This document shows positions 7,874 through 17,202 of a stretch of DNA of 45,574 nt, piece after piece. The notes under the pieces are model-generated. The model saw only the letters and a program-made list of their open reading frames with translations, was not told the DNA's origin and ran no database searches. The stretch's first letter is position 1. Each line of letters begins with the position of its first letter. Both the position numbers and the translations under genes were made by a program. Origin of the DNA: JBDUDR01 sp040002845 (GTDB taxonomy: Bacteria; Actinomycetota; Actinomycetes; Propionibacteriales; Nocardioidaceae); the NCBI GenBank assembly GCA_040002845.1, contig JBDUDR010000007.1, positions 1-45,574 on the forward strand, read 5' to 3'.

Positions 7874-8445
7874 TGCTGGTCGAGCTCGAGGTCTTCGCGG
7901 GGACGTATTCCCGTCAAGTCGACCGAGTCGATGAGGTCAGCGACCCGGCCCTGGCCCGGGATCTCCGCCGCGGGGTCCACATCGAGCCAGGGACGGAGTA
8001 CGAACCCCCGCTCGGGAGCTCGCGGATGCGGGATCACGAGATCATCGGTGTCATAACGGCGGTCGCCGTACACGATGAGGTCGACATCGAGCGTGCGAGG
8101 CGCGTTGCGCTCGGTGCCCCGACCCCGCTCTCGTCCGAAGGCATCCTCGATGGCCTGCGCGCGGTCGAGCAGGGTCCTGGCCCGCAAGGTGGTCTCAACC
8201 ACGATCACCGCGTTCAGGAAGTCCCGGGACCCCGCAGGCGCGTCGACCGGGTCGGTCTCGTATACCGGAGACACACCGACAACCGACACCTCGGGAGTAT
8301 CTGCCAGCGAGTCGACAGCGCCCTGCAGGCTCGCCAGACGCTCGCCAAGATTGCTGCCAAGCGAGAGTACGGCTCGCCGGATCGGGCGCAGCTGGCCGGT
8401 CATCGTCTCGGCGTCAATGATGTGCGGATTGGGTGTCTCTGTCAC
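7870..8445 (-). CDS. folK: 6-hydroxymethyl-7,8-dihydropterin pyrophosphokinase (HPPK)
   Basis: 191-aa cytosolic kinase that transfers pyrophosphate from ATP to 6-hydroxymethyl-dihydropterin before condensation by FolP. Diagnostic elements are SLGSNLG at 28-34, PRTLDVDLI at 116-124 with the two Mg-binding aspartates, and IPHPR at 138-142. An extra ~22-residue N-terminus precedes the core. It may be real, since the GTG start overlaps the folB stop by 4 bp like its neighbours. Substrate is handed over from FolB, encoded immediately upstream. Confidence 0.96.
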   Translation of the reverse strand: MTETPNPHIIDAETMTGQLRPIRRAVLSLGSNLGERLASLQGAVDSLADTPEVSVVGVSPVYETDPVDAPAGSRDFLNAVIVVETTLRARTLLDRAQAIEDAFGRERGRGTERNAPRTLDVDLIVYGDRRYDTDDLVIPHPRAPERGFVLRPWLDVDPAAEIPGQGRVADLIDSVDLTGIRPREDLELDQQ

Positions 8446-8801
8446 GTTCGGCTCCGGTAAATCGTGATCGCGACGTCGTCTAACGCCACGTCAACGGGTG
8501 CGTCAGGTTTGTGGACCGTGACCTCGGCCCATCGCACGACGGACTGGCCGAGGCACAGGTCGGCGATCCGTTGCGCAAGTGTCTCGACCAGGTTCACCGG
8601 GTCAGACTCGATGGTCGCTTTCACCCCCTTGGCAAGTAGGCCGTAGTCAACCGTCTCCCCCAGGTCGTCGGTCTCACCCGCGGCGCGGGTGTCGACGCCG
8701 AGCACCACGTCGACCACGAACTCCTGCCCGTCGGCCCGCTCGAAGTCGAAGACCCCGTGATGCCCGAAGCCACGGATCCCGCGGAGAGCCAGCCGATCCA
8801 T
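8442..8801 (-). CDS. folB: Dihydroneopterin aldolase
   Basis: 119-aa enzyme cleaving 7,8-dihydroneopterin to 6-hydroxymethyl-dihydropterin and glycolaldehyde. It acts as an octamer of a small tunnelling fold. Active-site residues known from the family are all present: Glu21, Tyr53, Glu73 and Lys98 (VHKPDAP). ATG 8801 follows a GGGGAG ribosome-binding site and gives the standard length. It lies 17 bp after the NTF2-like gene and overlaps folK by 4 bp. Confidence 0.96.
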   Translation of the reverse strand: MDRLALRGIRGFGHHGVFDFERADGQEFVVDVVLGVDTRAAGETDDLGETVDYGLLAKGVKATIESDPVNLVETLAQRIADLCLGQSVVRWAEVTVHKPDAPVDVALDDVAITIYRSRT

Positions 8802-8818
8802 CGTGTGCTCCCCACGAG

Positions 8819-9259
8819 TCATGGATCCAGCCCTCCATCGAGCGCCCCGCGTTCCTGCGACAGTACCGGGGATGCATGGTGGATCCACAACCGCCAACCG
8901 GCGGGCGTCAGCCGGAACAGGTTGGTCGCCACAGCCTGCCCACCGGAGAAGCCCGCGGCCGGCGTCTCTCCACCCGCTGCGAGGACGTTCTCGCTGCAGG
9001 TGACCGACGCCACATCGCCTCGGACACTGACGATCACGTCGGTCAGGATGAACTGGATGTACGGCGTGCTGGCCATCACCATCGCCCACGACCGATGCAG
9101 CGCGGCGGCTCCACGCACCGGGCTCCACCCCGGGTGTACGCAGATAACGTCCTGCCTGTCGTCCCAGACCTGCCGCATCCCGTCGAGATCGCCCGACTCG
9201 AACGCCGCATAGAAGGCGGCGTTCACGGCCAGCACGTCGGCTTCCAGCTCAGCGCTCAC
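8819..9259 (-). CDS. NTF2-like (SnoaL-type) protein of the folate operon
   Basis: 146-aa single-domain alpha+beta cone protein of the nuclear transport factor 2 superfamily (FYAAFESGDLDGMRQVWDD near the start, then PGWSPVRG and WRLWIHHAS). These domains bind small hydrophobic ligands or act as isomerases or hydrolases; the specific function here is unknown. It is embedded between folP and folB with a GTGA overlap at its start. That fixes the start at 9259 and suggests a role tied to folate or pterin metabolism (inference). Homologues at the same place occur in other actinobacteria. Confidence 0.88.
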   Translation of the reverse strand: MSAELEADVLAVNAAFYAAFESGDLDGMRQVWDDRQDVICVHPGWSPVRGAAALHRSWAMVMASTPYIQFILTDVIVSVRGDVASVTCSENVLAAGGETPAAGFSGGQAVATNLFRLTPAGWRLWIHHASPVLSQERGALDGGLDP

Positions 9260-10113
9260 GACTCCGCGCATCCCATCCGGGTAGCCACCGCCAATGCGTC
9301 CATGGTCGACAAGACGTCGTGTACGCGTACGCACCAGGCGCCGGCCAACCAGGCGAAGACCGACACGGTAGCGCTCGCAACGTCACGTTCGGTCACCGGC
9401 CGCGGCTCGCCCGAGGTGGGGTCGGCCAGCAGCGATCCCAAGAACCGCTTACGGGAGGCGGCCACCAGGATCGGACACTCGAACACCTCGAGCTCCGCCA
9501 GCCGTTGCAGCAGGTCCCAATTGTGCTCCGCCCTCTTGGCGAACCCGAGACCCGGGTCGATGATCAGCCGGTCGCGAGTGATCCCGGCGGCCAGCGCCGC
9601 CTCCACCCGTGGCGTCAGCTCATCGATGACGTCCTTGACCACGTCGCCGTACGTTGAGCGCTGCTCCATCACGGTGGAATGGCCACGCCAGTGCATGCAG
9701 ACGTACGGGATCTCCGACTCCGCCGCCAGCGGCATCAATGCGGCGTCCGCCAGACCACCGGACACATCGTTGATCAGCTGCGCACCGGCGGCAACCGCCT
9801 GGGCGGCGACCTCGGCACGCATGGTGTCCACCGACACGGTCGCTCCGGCCCCGCTCAGCGCGCGCACCACCGGAATCACCCGGCGCAGCTCCTCCTGGAC
9901 CGGCGGCCGCTCCGCGCCGGGGCGGGTCGACTCGCCGCCCACGTCGACGATGTCGGCGCCCTGCTCACGCAACCGCAGCCCATGCTCGATCGCGAGCGGA
10001 GCATCGAAGAACAGGCCGCCGTCGGAGAACGAGTCGGGAGTGACGTTGACGACCCCCATCACCAGCGGTCGTGACCGCCGCGGCAACCCGGTGACCGATC
10101 GGTTGGAATCCAC
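9256..10113 (-). CDS. folP: Dihydropteroate synthase
   Basis: 285-aa TIM-barrel enzyme joining 6-hydroxymethyl-dihydropterin pyrophosphate with p-aminobenzoate, the target of sulfonamides. Both family signatures are present: MGVVNVTPDSFSDGG at 19-33 and DVGGESTRPGA at 57-67. The DPGLGFAKR substrate loop is also intact. The start is GTG 10113, two bases after the folE stop; a longer upstream frame only reads through folE. The stop overlaps the NTF2-like gene start by 4 bp. Single-domain form, not fused to folK. Confidence 0.97.
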   Translation of the reverse strand: MDSNRSVTGLPRRSRPLVMGVVNVTPDSFSDGGLFFDAPLAIEHGLRLREQGADIVDVGGESTRPGAERPPVQEELRRVIPVVRALSGAGATVSVDTMRAEVAAQAVAAGAQLINDVSGGLADAALMPLAAESEIPYVCMHWRGHSTVMEQRSTYGDVVKDVIDELTPRVEAALAAGITRDRLIIDPGLGFAKRAEHNWDLLQRLAELEVFECPILVAASRKRFLGSLLADPTSGEPRPVTERDVASATVSVFAWLAGAWCVRVHDVLSTMDALAVATRMGCAES

Positions 10114-10115
10114 GG

Positions 10116-10733
10116 TCAATGACCGAGGATCAGGCTCATCGCCTCTGCACGGGTGGCCGGTGCGCGCATCATGCCACGCATCGCGCTGGTGACAGTGCGT
10201 GCACCCGGCTTCCGCACGCCGCGCATCGTCATGCACAGGTGCTCGCACTCGAACACCGCGATAACGCCGCGCGGACGCAGAACGCGCATGAGAGAGTCGG
10301 CGACCTGGGTGGTAAGACGTTCTTGCACCTGGGGACGCCGCGAGTAGACGTCGACCAGCCGAGCCAGCTTGCTGAGACCCGTGATGCGTCCGTCCTCGCT
10401 CGGGATGTAGCCGACATGGGCGACCCCGATGAACGGCACCAGGTGGTGCTCGCACAGCGACCAGACCTCGATGTTCTTGACCAGCACGAGCTCGTCGTGG
10501 CCAAGGTCGAAGGTGGTCGTCAGCACCTCTTCGGGCTGCTGCCGCAGGCCGGAGACCATCTCTTCGTACGCGTGCGCCACTCGGCGAGGAGTGTCGAGCA
10601 GACCGTCGCGATCGGGATCTTCACCCATCGCGATCAACAACTCGCGGACGGCAGCGACCGCGCGGGGATGGTCGAACGCGGGGACCTCCCGATCGTCCGC
10701 GCGCGCGACCGCGTCGACCGGGCCGGTGGACAC
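10116..10733 (-). CDS. folE: GTP cyclohydrolase I
   Basis: 205-aa type IA enzyme that converts GTP to 7,8-dihydroneopterin triphosphate, the first committed step of folate synthesis. The zinc ligands are present: Cys94 and His97 in SLCEHHL, and Cys167 in CEHLCM. The GTP-binding GRITGLSKLARLV helix is also present. The GTG start is five bases after the ftsH stop. No dedicated dihydroneopterin triphosphate pyrophosphatase (Nudix) is encoded in the operon. Confidence 0.97.
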   Translation of the reverse strand: MSTGPVDAVARADDREVPAFDHPRAVAAVRELLIAMGEDPDRDGLLDTPRRVAHAYEEMVSGLRQQPEEVLTTTFDLGHDELVLVKNIEVWSLCEHHLVPFIGVAHVGYIPSEDGRITGLSKLARLVDVYSRRPQVQERLTTQVADSLMRVLRPRGVIAVFECEHLCMTMRGVRKPGARTVTSAMRGMMRAPATRAEAMSLILGH

Positions 10734-10738
10734 GTTGG

Positions 10739-12751
10739 TCAGACCTCGGGGCGAGTCGGCGGCTCGCTCGTGCGGGCCGGGTGCACGTCGGGCTCGCCTG
10801 CGGGCGCTGGCGCGACTATCAAACCGGTCTTGGGCGGGTTGGTTCCGTTGGTCGAGGCCTCGGGCGCATCCACCGGGCCGGACTCCGAGGGGACGCGGGT
10901 GGCCGAGCCGGTCCAGGCGGGACGCTCTGGACGTCGCTGGATCGGGTCGAACACACGCGCGATCTGCGCCTTGTCGAGCGTCTCCTTCTCCAGCAGCTGC
11001 AGCACCAGGTGATCGAGTACGTCGCGGTTCTCGACCAGGACGTCGAAGGCCTCCTGGTGGGCACTGTTGATCAGGGCGTTGATCTCCTCGTCCACCGCCG
11101 CAGCGATCTCCTCGGAGTAGTTGCGGGTGTGCCCGATGTCACGGCCCAGGAACGGCTCGGAGTTTTCGTCGCCGAGCTTGATGGCGCCCAACCGCTCGGT
11201 CATGCCGTACTTGGTGACCATGGCGCGGGCCAGGCTGGTGGCCTTCTCGATGTCGTCGGCGGCGCCCGTGGTCGGGTCGTGGAACACGAGCTCCTCGGCT
11301 GCCCGGCCACCCATCAAGTAGGACAGCTTGTCGAGCATCTCGTTGCGTGTCGTCGAGTACTTGTCCTGGTCTGGCAGCACCATGGTGTAGCCGAGCGCAC
11401 GCCCGCGCGGCAGGATCGTCACCTTGTGGACGGGGTCGCTGTTGGGCAATGCAGCCGCCACCAGCGCGTGACCACCCTCGTGGTAAGCGGTGATCTTCTT
11501 CTCCTGGTCGCTCATCAGCCGACTGCGCTTCTGCGGGCCCGCGATGACGCGGTCGATGGCCTCGTCAAGGCTGCGGTCGTCGATCAGCCGGCGATTCTCG
11601 CGCGCGGTGAGCAGCGCGGCCTCGTTGAGCACGTTGGCCAGGTCGGCGCCGGTGAAGCCGGGCGTACGGCGAGCCACCGCCAACAGGTCGACGTCGGTGG
11701 CCATCGGCTTGCCGCGCGAGTGCACCTGCAAGATCTTGAACCGGCCGTCCAGATCGGGTGCCTCAACAGTGATCTGGCGGTCGAACCGTCCGGGGCGCAG
11801 CAGCGCCGGGTCGAGGACGTCGGGCCGGTTGGTGGCCGCGATCAAGATGACCCCGCCGCGCACATCGAAGCCGTCCATCTCGACCAGCAGCTGGTTGAGG
11901 GTCTGCTCGCGCTCGTCGTGACCGCCCCCGAGACCAGCACCACGATGCCTGCCCACGGCGTCGATCTCGTCGATGAACACGATGGCCGGAGCGTTCTCCT
12001 TGGCCTGTTCGAACAGGTCGCGTACGCGTGAGGCGCCAACACCCACGAACATCTCGACGAAGTCGGAGCCCGAGATCGAGTAGAACGGCACGCCCGCCTC
12101 ACCGGCAACCGCACGGGCCAGCAGGGTCTTGCCGGTGCCAGGCGGGCCGTAGAGCAACACGCCCTTGGGAATCTTGGCCCCGACCGCTTGGAACTTGGCA
12201 GGTTCTTGCAGGAACTCCTTGATCTCGCCGAGCTCCTCGATCGCTTCCTCAACGCCGGCCACATCGGAGAATGTCGTCTTCGGCGTGTCCTTGGAGATCA
12301 GCTTCGCCTTGGACTTCGCGAAGTTCATCACGCGCGACCCGCCGCCCTGGACGCTGTTCATCAAGATCAAGAACACGACGATGATCAGTACGAACGGCAA
12401 CACCGCCTGCAGCAACGTGCCCAGGAAGCTGGGATGTGACACCTGGACGTCGAACGTGCCACCGCCGTCTGCCTGTTTCGCCTGGATCTGGTCCAGCAGC
12501 TGAACCTGCTGGGCGACGAGAACCTGGGAGCTGACCTTCTCACCGTTGTCGAGGGTGACCTGGAGCTCCTGGTCGCCGGCCACGAAGGTGGCCTCCTTGA
12601 CCTTGCCCTCTTGGATGTACCCGACGAGGGTGGAGGTGTCGACGTCCTTGTAGCCCGTGTTGGAGGACACCGCCTGCAAGACGAACAGCACGCCGATGAC
12701 TCCCAGGCCGATCCAGAGCCAGGGGCTGCGGAAGATGCGCTTGAGGTCCAT
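10739..12751 (-). CDS. ftsH: ATP-dependent zinc metalloprotease FtsH
   Basis: 670-aa membrane AAA+ protease for quality control of membrane and short-lived cytosolic proteins. Two transmembrane helices (about 11-28 and 114-133) flank a small periplasmic-side domain. The AAA module shows Walker A GPPGTGKT (202-209), Walker B IVFIDEID (257-264) and the second region of homology AATNRPDVLDPALLRPGRFD (305-324). The M41 zinc motif is HEGGH (424-428), with Gly in place of the more common Ala. A proline-rich tail follows. ATG 12751 starts just before the first helix; an upstream extension lacks support. It is located between hpt and folE on the same strand. Confidence 0.97.
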   Translation of the reverse strand: MDLKRIFRSPWLWIGLGVIGVLFVLQAVSSNTGYKDVDTSTLVGYIQEGKVKEATFVAGDQELQVTLDNGEKVSSQVLVAQQVQLLDQIQAKQADGGGTFDVQVSHPSFLGTLLQAVLPFVLIIVVFLILMNSVQGGGSRVMNFAKSKAKLISKDTPKTTFSDVAGVEEAIEELGEIKEFLQEPAKFQAVGAKIPKGVLLYGPPGTGKTLLARAVAGEAGVPFYSISGSDFVEMFVGVGASRVRDLFEQAKENAPAIVFIDEIDAVGRHRGAGLGGGHDEREQTLNQLLVEMDGFDVRGGVILIAATNRPDVLDPALLRPGRFDRQITVEAPDLDGRFKILQVHSRGKPMATDVDLLAVARRTPGFTGADLANVLNEAALLTARENRRLIDDRSLDEAIDRVIAGPQKRSRLMSDQEKKITAYHEGGHALVAAALPNSDPVHKVTILPRGRALGYTMVLPDQDKYSTTRNEMLDKLSYLMGGRAAEELVFHDPTTGAADDIEKATSLARAMVTKYGMTERLGAIKLGDENSEPFLGRDIGHTRNYSEEIAAAVDEEINALINSAHQEAFDVLVENRDVLDHLVLQLLEKETLDKAQIARVFDPIQRRPERPAWTGSATRVPSESGPVDAPEASTNGTNPPKTGLIVAPAPAGEPDVHPARTSEPPTRPEV

Positions 12752-12819
12752 GAATCGGAGCCAGGGCTCCGTCCCTTCTACCAACCTGTGATCTAGGTCC
12801 TGACTGGCCAACACCTAGC

Positions 12820-12837
12820 TGCCCGGGGTGCCGGGCA
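12820..12837. terminator. Short GC-rich hairpin in the hpt-ftsH gap
   Basis: TGCCCGG (12820-12826) pairs perfectly with CCGGGCA (12831-12837) around GGTG. It lies 53 nt past the hpt stop and 69 nt before the ftsH start. No U-tract follows, so it may be a weak terminator or an attenuator separating hpt from ftsH. Confidence 0.4.
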
Positions 12838-12889
12838 CACCTGCTTCACTCCCAGTGTCTCAGGCTCGACAAGTCTGCACTATTCGTGG

Positions 12890-13468
12890 TCACGAATACA
12901 TCTGTGGAGCCAGTGTCCCGATCGATCGGAGGTTGCGGTAGCGCTCGTTGTAGTCGAGTCCGTACCCGACCACGAACTCGTTGGGGATGTCGAATCCGAC
13001 ATATTTGACGTCAACACTCATCTGCTGGGCATCGGGCTTGCGCAGCAGCGCGCAGATCTCGACCGAGGCCGGATGTCGCGGAGCCAGGCTGGTGGTCAGC
13101 CAGGAGAGGGTGAGCCCGGTGTCGACTATCTCGTCGACCAGCAGCACGTTGAGACCGGTGATGTCGGTGTCGAGGTCCTTGAGGATGCGCACGACGCCAG
13201 ATGATGCGGTGCCGGCCCCGTACGAGGAGATCGCCATCCAGTCCATCTCCACGTGACGGTTGAGCGTCCTGGCCAGGTCGGCCATCACCATCACAGCACC
13301 CCGCAAGATGCCGACCAGGAGCAGCTCCTTACCTGCATAGTCGTGCTCGATCTGTCGGGCGATATCACCCAGTCTGGCCTGAATTTGCTCCTCGGTGAAC
13401 AGGACCTTCGTCAGGTCTTCTGGGATATGGGACTCGTCCACCCAGGTCTCCAAGTGGCGCGGGGGCAT
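12890..13468 (-). CDS. hpt: Hypoxanthine phosphoribosyltransferase
   Basis: 192-aa purine salvage enzyme that adds ribose-5-phosphate from PRPP to hypoxanthine or guanine. The PRPP-binding loop LLVDEIVDTGLTL (109-121) and the substrate loop with LRG (55-57) are diagnostic. The C-terminal GYGLDYNERYRNL segment also matches. ATG 13468 lies eight bases after the tilS stop; longer frames only read back through tilS. The tilS-hpt-ftsH order is widely conserved in bacteria. Confidence 0.96.
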   Translation of the reverse strand: MPPRHLETWVDESHIPEDLTKVLFTEEQIQARLGDIARQIEHDYAGKELLLVGILRGAVMVMADLARTLNRHVEMDWMAISSYGAGTASSGVVRILKDLDTDITGLNVLLVDEIVDTGLTLSWLTTSLAPRHPASVEICALLRKPDAQQMSVDVKYVGFDIPNEFVVGYGLDYNERYRNLRSIGTLAPQMYS

Positions 13469-13476
13469 CGACGCGG

Positions 13477-14466
13477 TCAGCCTCCCACATCCCGGCGTAC
13501 GAACCTCACCTCGACCCCACGGCAGACCGCCTGCACAGAGCCGGGCAGATCGATGCTCCGGTGTCGTCCGCCGGCGGTCAGCAACGACTCCACGGCCTGC
13601 ACATGCTCGGCAGTCAGATCCGTACGCGGACAGCCACTCGCGACGGCCGCCATCCGGAGCATCCGACTGCGCAGCGCCGCCGGCGCCTCCAGCAGCGCGC
13701 CGGCGTCCAGCCCCGAGGCCGTCGCCGCCCGGTTGAGCAAGTCCTCGGCCAGGCTGTCGAGCAGGTCCGCGTCGTCGCTGAGCAGCCGGGCCGAACGCGC
13801 CAGCGCCGCGGCGATCCCAGGTCCGAGCTCCGCCTCCAGCACCGGCAGCACCACGTTTCGGACGCGCACGCGTGCAAACCTCGGATCGTCGTTGTGCGGA
13901 TCCTGCCACGCCGCCAGTTGCTGGGCAGCGCACGCCCGCTGCGTGGTAGCCCGCGAGAGCCCCAGGAACGGCCGCCGAAATCGGCCGACCCGTGCGCGCA
14001 TGCCGGCCAGCGAACGTCCACCCGACCCTCGGGCCAACCCGAGCAGCACCGTCTCCGCCTGGTCGTCTCGCGTGTGGCCGAGCAAGACGGCGGTGGCGCC
14101 GACCCGGTCGGCCACCCCGTCGAGGGCCTCGTACCGAGCGACGCGAGCGGCTGCCTCCGGGCCGCCGCCGTGGGCCGGCACCTCGACCGGCGCCACCTCG
14201 ACCGGGTCGAGGCCAAGCTCGGCCATGGTCTTGGCAGCCAGCCGGGCCGGCTCGTCAGATCCGGTTCTCAGCTGGTGGTCGACCGACACCCCACCCACCG
14301 AGACCGCAAGCTTCGGGCCTTCGAACGCCGCCGCGGCGGCCAGCGCGACTGAGTCCGCGCCGCCCGAGCAGGCGACCAGCACGGTTGAGCCCGGTTCGAG
14401 GTCTGCGAGGCAGGTGCGCACCGCGCGCCGCGTGTCGGCGACGGCTGGGTCGAGCCGGCCAGTCAC
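13477..14466 (-). CDS. tilS: tRNA(Ile)-lysidine synthase
   Basis: 329-aa PP-loop ATPase that adds lysine to C34 of the AUA-reading tRNA-Ile, changing its charging and decoding. The PP-loop SGGADS sits at 34-39, followed by GHTRDDQAETVLLGLARGSG, the family's second signature. The C-terminal substrate domain is short, as in many actinobacteria. The GTG start is 11 bp after the DUF2342 gene stop, and hpt follows 8 bp downstream. Confidence 0.95.
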   Translation of the reverse strand: MTGRLDPAVADTRRAVRTCLADLEPGSTVLVACSGGADSVALAAAAAFEGPKLAVSVGGVSVDHQLRTGSDEPARLAAKTMAELGLDPVEVAPVEVPAHGGGPEAAARVARYEALDGVADRVGATAVLLGHTRDDQAETVLLGLARGSGGRSLAGMRARVGRFRRPFLGLSRATTQRACAAQQLAAWQDPHNDDPRFARVRVRNVVLPVLEAELGPGIAAALARSARLLSDDADLLDSLAEDLLNRAATASGLDAGALLEAPAALRSRMLRMAAVASGCPRTDLTAEHVQAVESLLTAGGRHRSIDLPGSVQAVCRGVEVRFVRRDVGG

Positions 14467-14477
14467 AGCGAGTCCGG

Positions 14478-15596
14478 TCAGCCGTGTACGCGCCGCACCC
14501 AGCCGGCCGGATCGGTGATCTCGTCCTTGGTCGGCAGAGTCTCCGGCCCGGTCCAGACGGCGTTGAACCCGGGCATGTCCACCCGGTCGAGCACTCCGCG
14601 TACGAAGGTCGCCCCCTCGCGGTACTGCCGCATCTTCGCATCCAGACCCAGGAGCTTGCGCAACAGCTGGTCCAGTGGCGAGCCGCCCTGCCTGCGCTCC
14701 TGGAAGCGCGCGCGGATGTGCGCGACCGTTGGGATCACCGCAGGTCCGACGCCGTCCATCACCACGTCGGCGTGGCCTTCCAGCAAGGACATGATGGCGG
14801 TCAGCCGATCGAGTACGGCCTTCTGCTCCGGGGTTTGCACCAGATCGAGCAGGGACGCCTCACCTTCGCCGCGCAAGGCCTTGCCGACGCGCTCGAAACC
14901 GTCTCGCAACATGCTGGCGATGGTGGCCGGATCGAGCGGGGTCGCCTCAACCAAGGTGGCGATCTCCTGGCGAACGTGGGCGCGCAGCCAGGGCACGGCA
15001 GTGAACTGCACGCGGTGGGTCTCCTCGTGGAGGCAGACCCAGAGTCGGAAGTCAGCAGCGTCGACGTCCAGTTCACGCTCGACCTGGACGATGTTCGGGG
15101 CGACGAGCAGCATCCTCCCCACGTGACCCGGGTCAGCACCGTCGGCGGCGGTAGTGCCGGCCCCGTCGCTGGAACCCCAGAACGGGTCGAACTGACCAAG
15201 CACCTTGCCCGACAGGAAGGCCAGCAAGGTGCCTGCCTCGACCCCCGTCACCCGCGAACCGATCGCCGTCATGAGTGCGTGTTGCTCGGGCCTCTTCTCA
15301 GCCATCTTGGCGATCAGCGGGGACAGCACATGGCGGAAGCCGTCAGCGTTGGCCTGCACCCAGCCGGGACGGTCCACGACGACCACCGGCGCGGTGGCCG
15401 TCTCAGCCGCCAGACCCGTGAAATCGCAGACGTGCGCGGTCGAGTCCGCTGCTCCTTGGCGCAGGTCGCCCACGACCTGCTCGGCCTCCTCGCGAGAGAC
15501 CTCAGGTCCGGTCCGCATCATGCGGTTTGCGGTGGCGACGGCGAGATCCCAGTCGATCATCTGGGGAGGATCCGCGTCGCTGTGTGCTGCACTCAT
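14478..15596 (-). CDS. DUF2342 zinc-dependent metalloprotease-like protein (F420-associated family)
   Basis: 372-aa protein of the DUF2342 family, found mainly in F420-producing actinobacteria and annotated as coenzyme F420 biosynthesis-associated. It has a zincin signature HEETH at 190-194. The actual substrate is unknown. The start at 15596 (MSAAHSD) lies 20 bp after the dacB stop; an in-frame ATG nine codons upstream would overlap dacB by 7 bp and is less likely. It sits between dacB and tilS, its usual neighbourhood, in one minus-strand run. Confidence 0.9.
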   Translation of the reverse strand: MSAAHSDADPPQMIDWDLAVATANRMMRTGPEVSREEAEQVVGDLRQGAADSTAHVCDFTGLAAETATAPVVVVDRPGWVQANADGFRHVLSPLIAKMAEKRPEQHALMTAIGSRVTGVEAGTLLAFLSGKVLGQFDPFWGSSDGAGTTAADGADPGHVGRMLLVAPNIVQVERELDVDAADFRLWVCLHEETHRVQFTAVPWLRAHVRQEIATLVEATPLDPATIASMLRDGFERVGKALRGEGEASLLDLVQTPEQKAVLDRLTAIMSLLEGHADVVMDGVGPAVIPTVAHIRARFQERRQGGSPLDQLLRKLLGLDAKMRQYREGATFVRGVLDRVDMPGFNAVWTGPETLPTKDEITDPAGWVRRVHG

Positions 15597-15616
15597 AGCG
15601 CCAACGGTACGGGGTG

Positions 15617-17083
15617 TCAGCAACCACAGGTCGCCAGCGCTGCGACGATCCGGTCGAGCGCAGCCCGGGCGCCGAGCGTCTCGATCGGATGCACGCGATC
15701 CGCGAGCGCGGCGAACGCCAGGAGGGTCCCGTCGCGATCCTGGATCAGCCCGGCCAGCGCGGTCACCCCGGTCAGGGTGCCGGTCTTGGCGCGTACCAAG
15801 CCCCGGCCCGGGGCGCCATAGGTCTCCAGCAACCGTGCCGCCATGGTTCCGGTGAATCCAGCAACCGGCAGCCCTGTGATGACCGCTCGCAGGGCGGGCC
15901 GGTCCGGACTGGCCGCGACCCTGAGCACATCGAGGAGCGTGGCGAGCGGAAGCCTGTCGTGCCGGGACAGGCCACTGCCGTCATAGATGACGGCGCCACC
16001 AAGCGTGACTCCGAGCCTGCGCATGGTGGCGCGCACGGTCGCCACGCCGCCCGCGAACGAGCCCGGCCGGCCGGCGCCGAGCGCTGCCTGGCGCAGCAAC
16101 ACCTCGGCCCCCTCGTTGTAGCTGGCACTGATCACGTACTCAACGACCTGGTCCAGCGGCGGCGAGTTCACCTGAGCAAGCGGGTCCGCCGATGGCGGAG
16201 CCCGATCCAGCCGCGCGCTACCCGTCACCGTGATGCCGCGCCGCCGCAGCGCCTGGGAGAACGCATCCCCGGCGGACAGCGCGGGGCCGGCTGCGCGCGT
16301 GCCCGATGCCGCCGAGGTGTAACCCCGGTCGGCGAGCAGCGCGACTATCGGTGAGACAACGGCGGTGGAAACGTAGTCGCCCTCCCAGTGAGGGTTCACC
16401 GGTGGACCGGTGAACAGCGTCGCATCGACGCCGATCTTCACCCGTTCGATATGCCGCTGGCGCAGGGCGACCGCGGTTCTCGTGGCCAGCTCGGTGAGCG
16501 ACGCCGGATCGTACCCTGCCTCCAGCGCTACCTTCGGGCTCAACGAACGTCGGGCGAGCAGCGGGTCGCCGCCGCCCACCAGCACCACCTCGTGGCGGGC
16601 GAGCTCCGTGGACGTTGTGAACTGGTAGCCCGGCCCGAGCACCTGCAGGGCGGTGGCCGTGGTGAGCAGCTTCAGGGTGGACGCCGGGGTGAACAGCTCG
16701 GGTTTCCCAACCTGAAGGCTGGCCACCTGGCGGTCATTCGTGAGGTCGGAGACGGCAACTCCGAGGTGCCGGCCCAGGTCTGGGTCGCCGGTCACGCGCC
16801 GAAGCAGGGCTTGCACGGCCGAGCGGTCGGGGGTCGGCGCACTCGAGTCCGCATGCAGCACCAGCGGCGCTGGTGGAGCCTTCGGCAGCGTCAACGCGGC
16901 TGGCGGCGCGACCTCCACCGGGTTGAGGGGTTCGTCGTCCTGACCCACGAGGCCGTCGACCCAGCCGTACCGGTACGCCCCGTACCCGAGGGCTCCCAGC
17001 AACAGCACGACGCACAGCATCAGGACGACGGCCGCCCGCCCCGCCTGGGACCGTGGCCGCCCGACGCCGTCACGATCAGACAC
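15617..17083 (-). CDS. dacB: D-alanyl-D-alanine carboxypeptidase/endopeptidase (PBP4 type)
   Basis: 488-aa class C low-molecular-weight penicillin-binding protein that trims or cleaves peptidoglycan peptides outside the membrane. One N-terminal transmembrane anchor (about 16-37) is followed by a proline-rich spacer and the PBP4 domain. The three penicillin-binding motifs are present: STLK with Ser135 and Lys138, SYN with Ser321 and Asn323, and KTG at 433-435. It ends with a Cys-containing tail (CGC). The GTG start diverges from ppa across 119 bp, which must carry both promoters. It is the first gene of the long minus-strand array. Confidence 0.94.
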   Translation of the reverse strand: MSDRDGVGRPRSQAGRAAVVLMLCVVLLLGALGYGAYRYGWVDGLVGQDDEPLNPVEVAPPAALTLPKAPPAPLVLHADSSAPTPDRSAVQALLRRVTGDPDLGRHLGVAVSDLTNDRQVASLQVGKPELFTPASTLKLLTTATALQVLGPGYQFTTSTELARHEVVLVGGGDPLLARRSLSPKVALEAGYDPASLTELATRTAVALRQRHIERVKIGVDATLFTGPPVNPHWEGDYVSTAVVSPIVALLADRGYTSAASGTRAAGPALSAGDAFSQALRRRGITVTGSARLDRAPPSADPLAQVNSPPLDQVVEYVISASYNEGAEVLLRQAALGAGRPGSFAGGVATVRATMRRLGVTLGGAVIYDGSGLSRHDRLPLATLLDVLRVAASPDRPALRAVITGLPVAGFTGTMAARLLETYGAPGRGLVRAKTGTLTGVTALAGLIQDRDGTLLAFAALADRVHPIETLGARAALDRIVAALATCGC

Positions 17084-17202
17084 TCATGCTCCTGCCGGGA
17101 TATGCGGTTGGCGATCCGTACGGGACACTAGCCGTAGCCTCCGGTCGGAGCGGACGAACCGTCAGCCCGGCGGTCACAGGCACCTGATGAAGGGTTGGCA
17201 CC

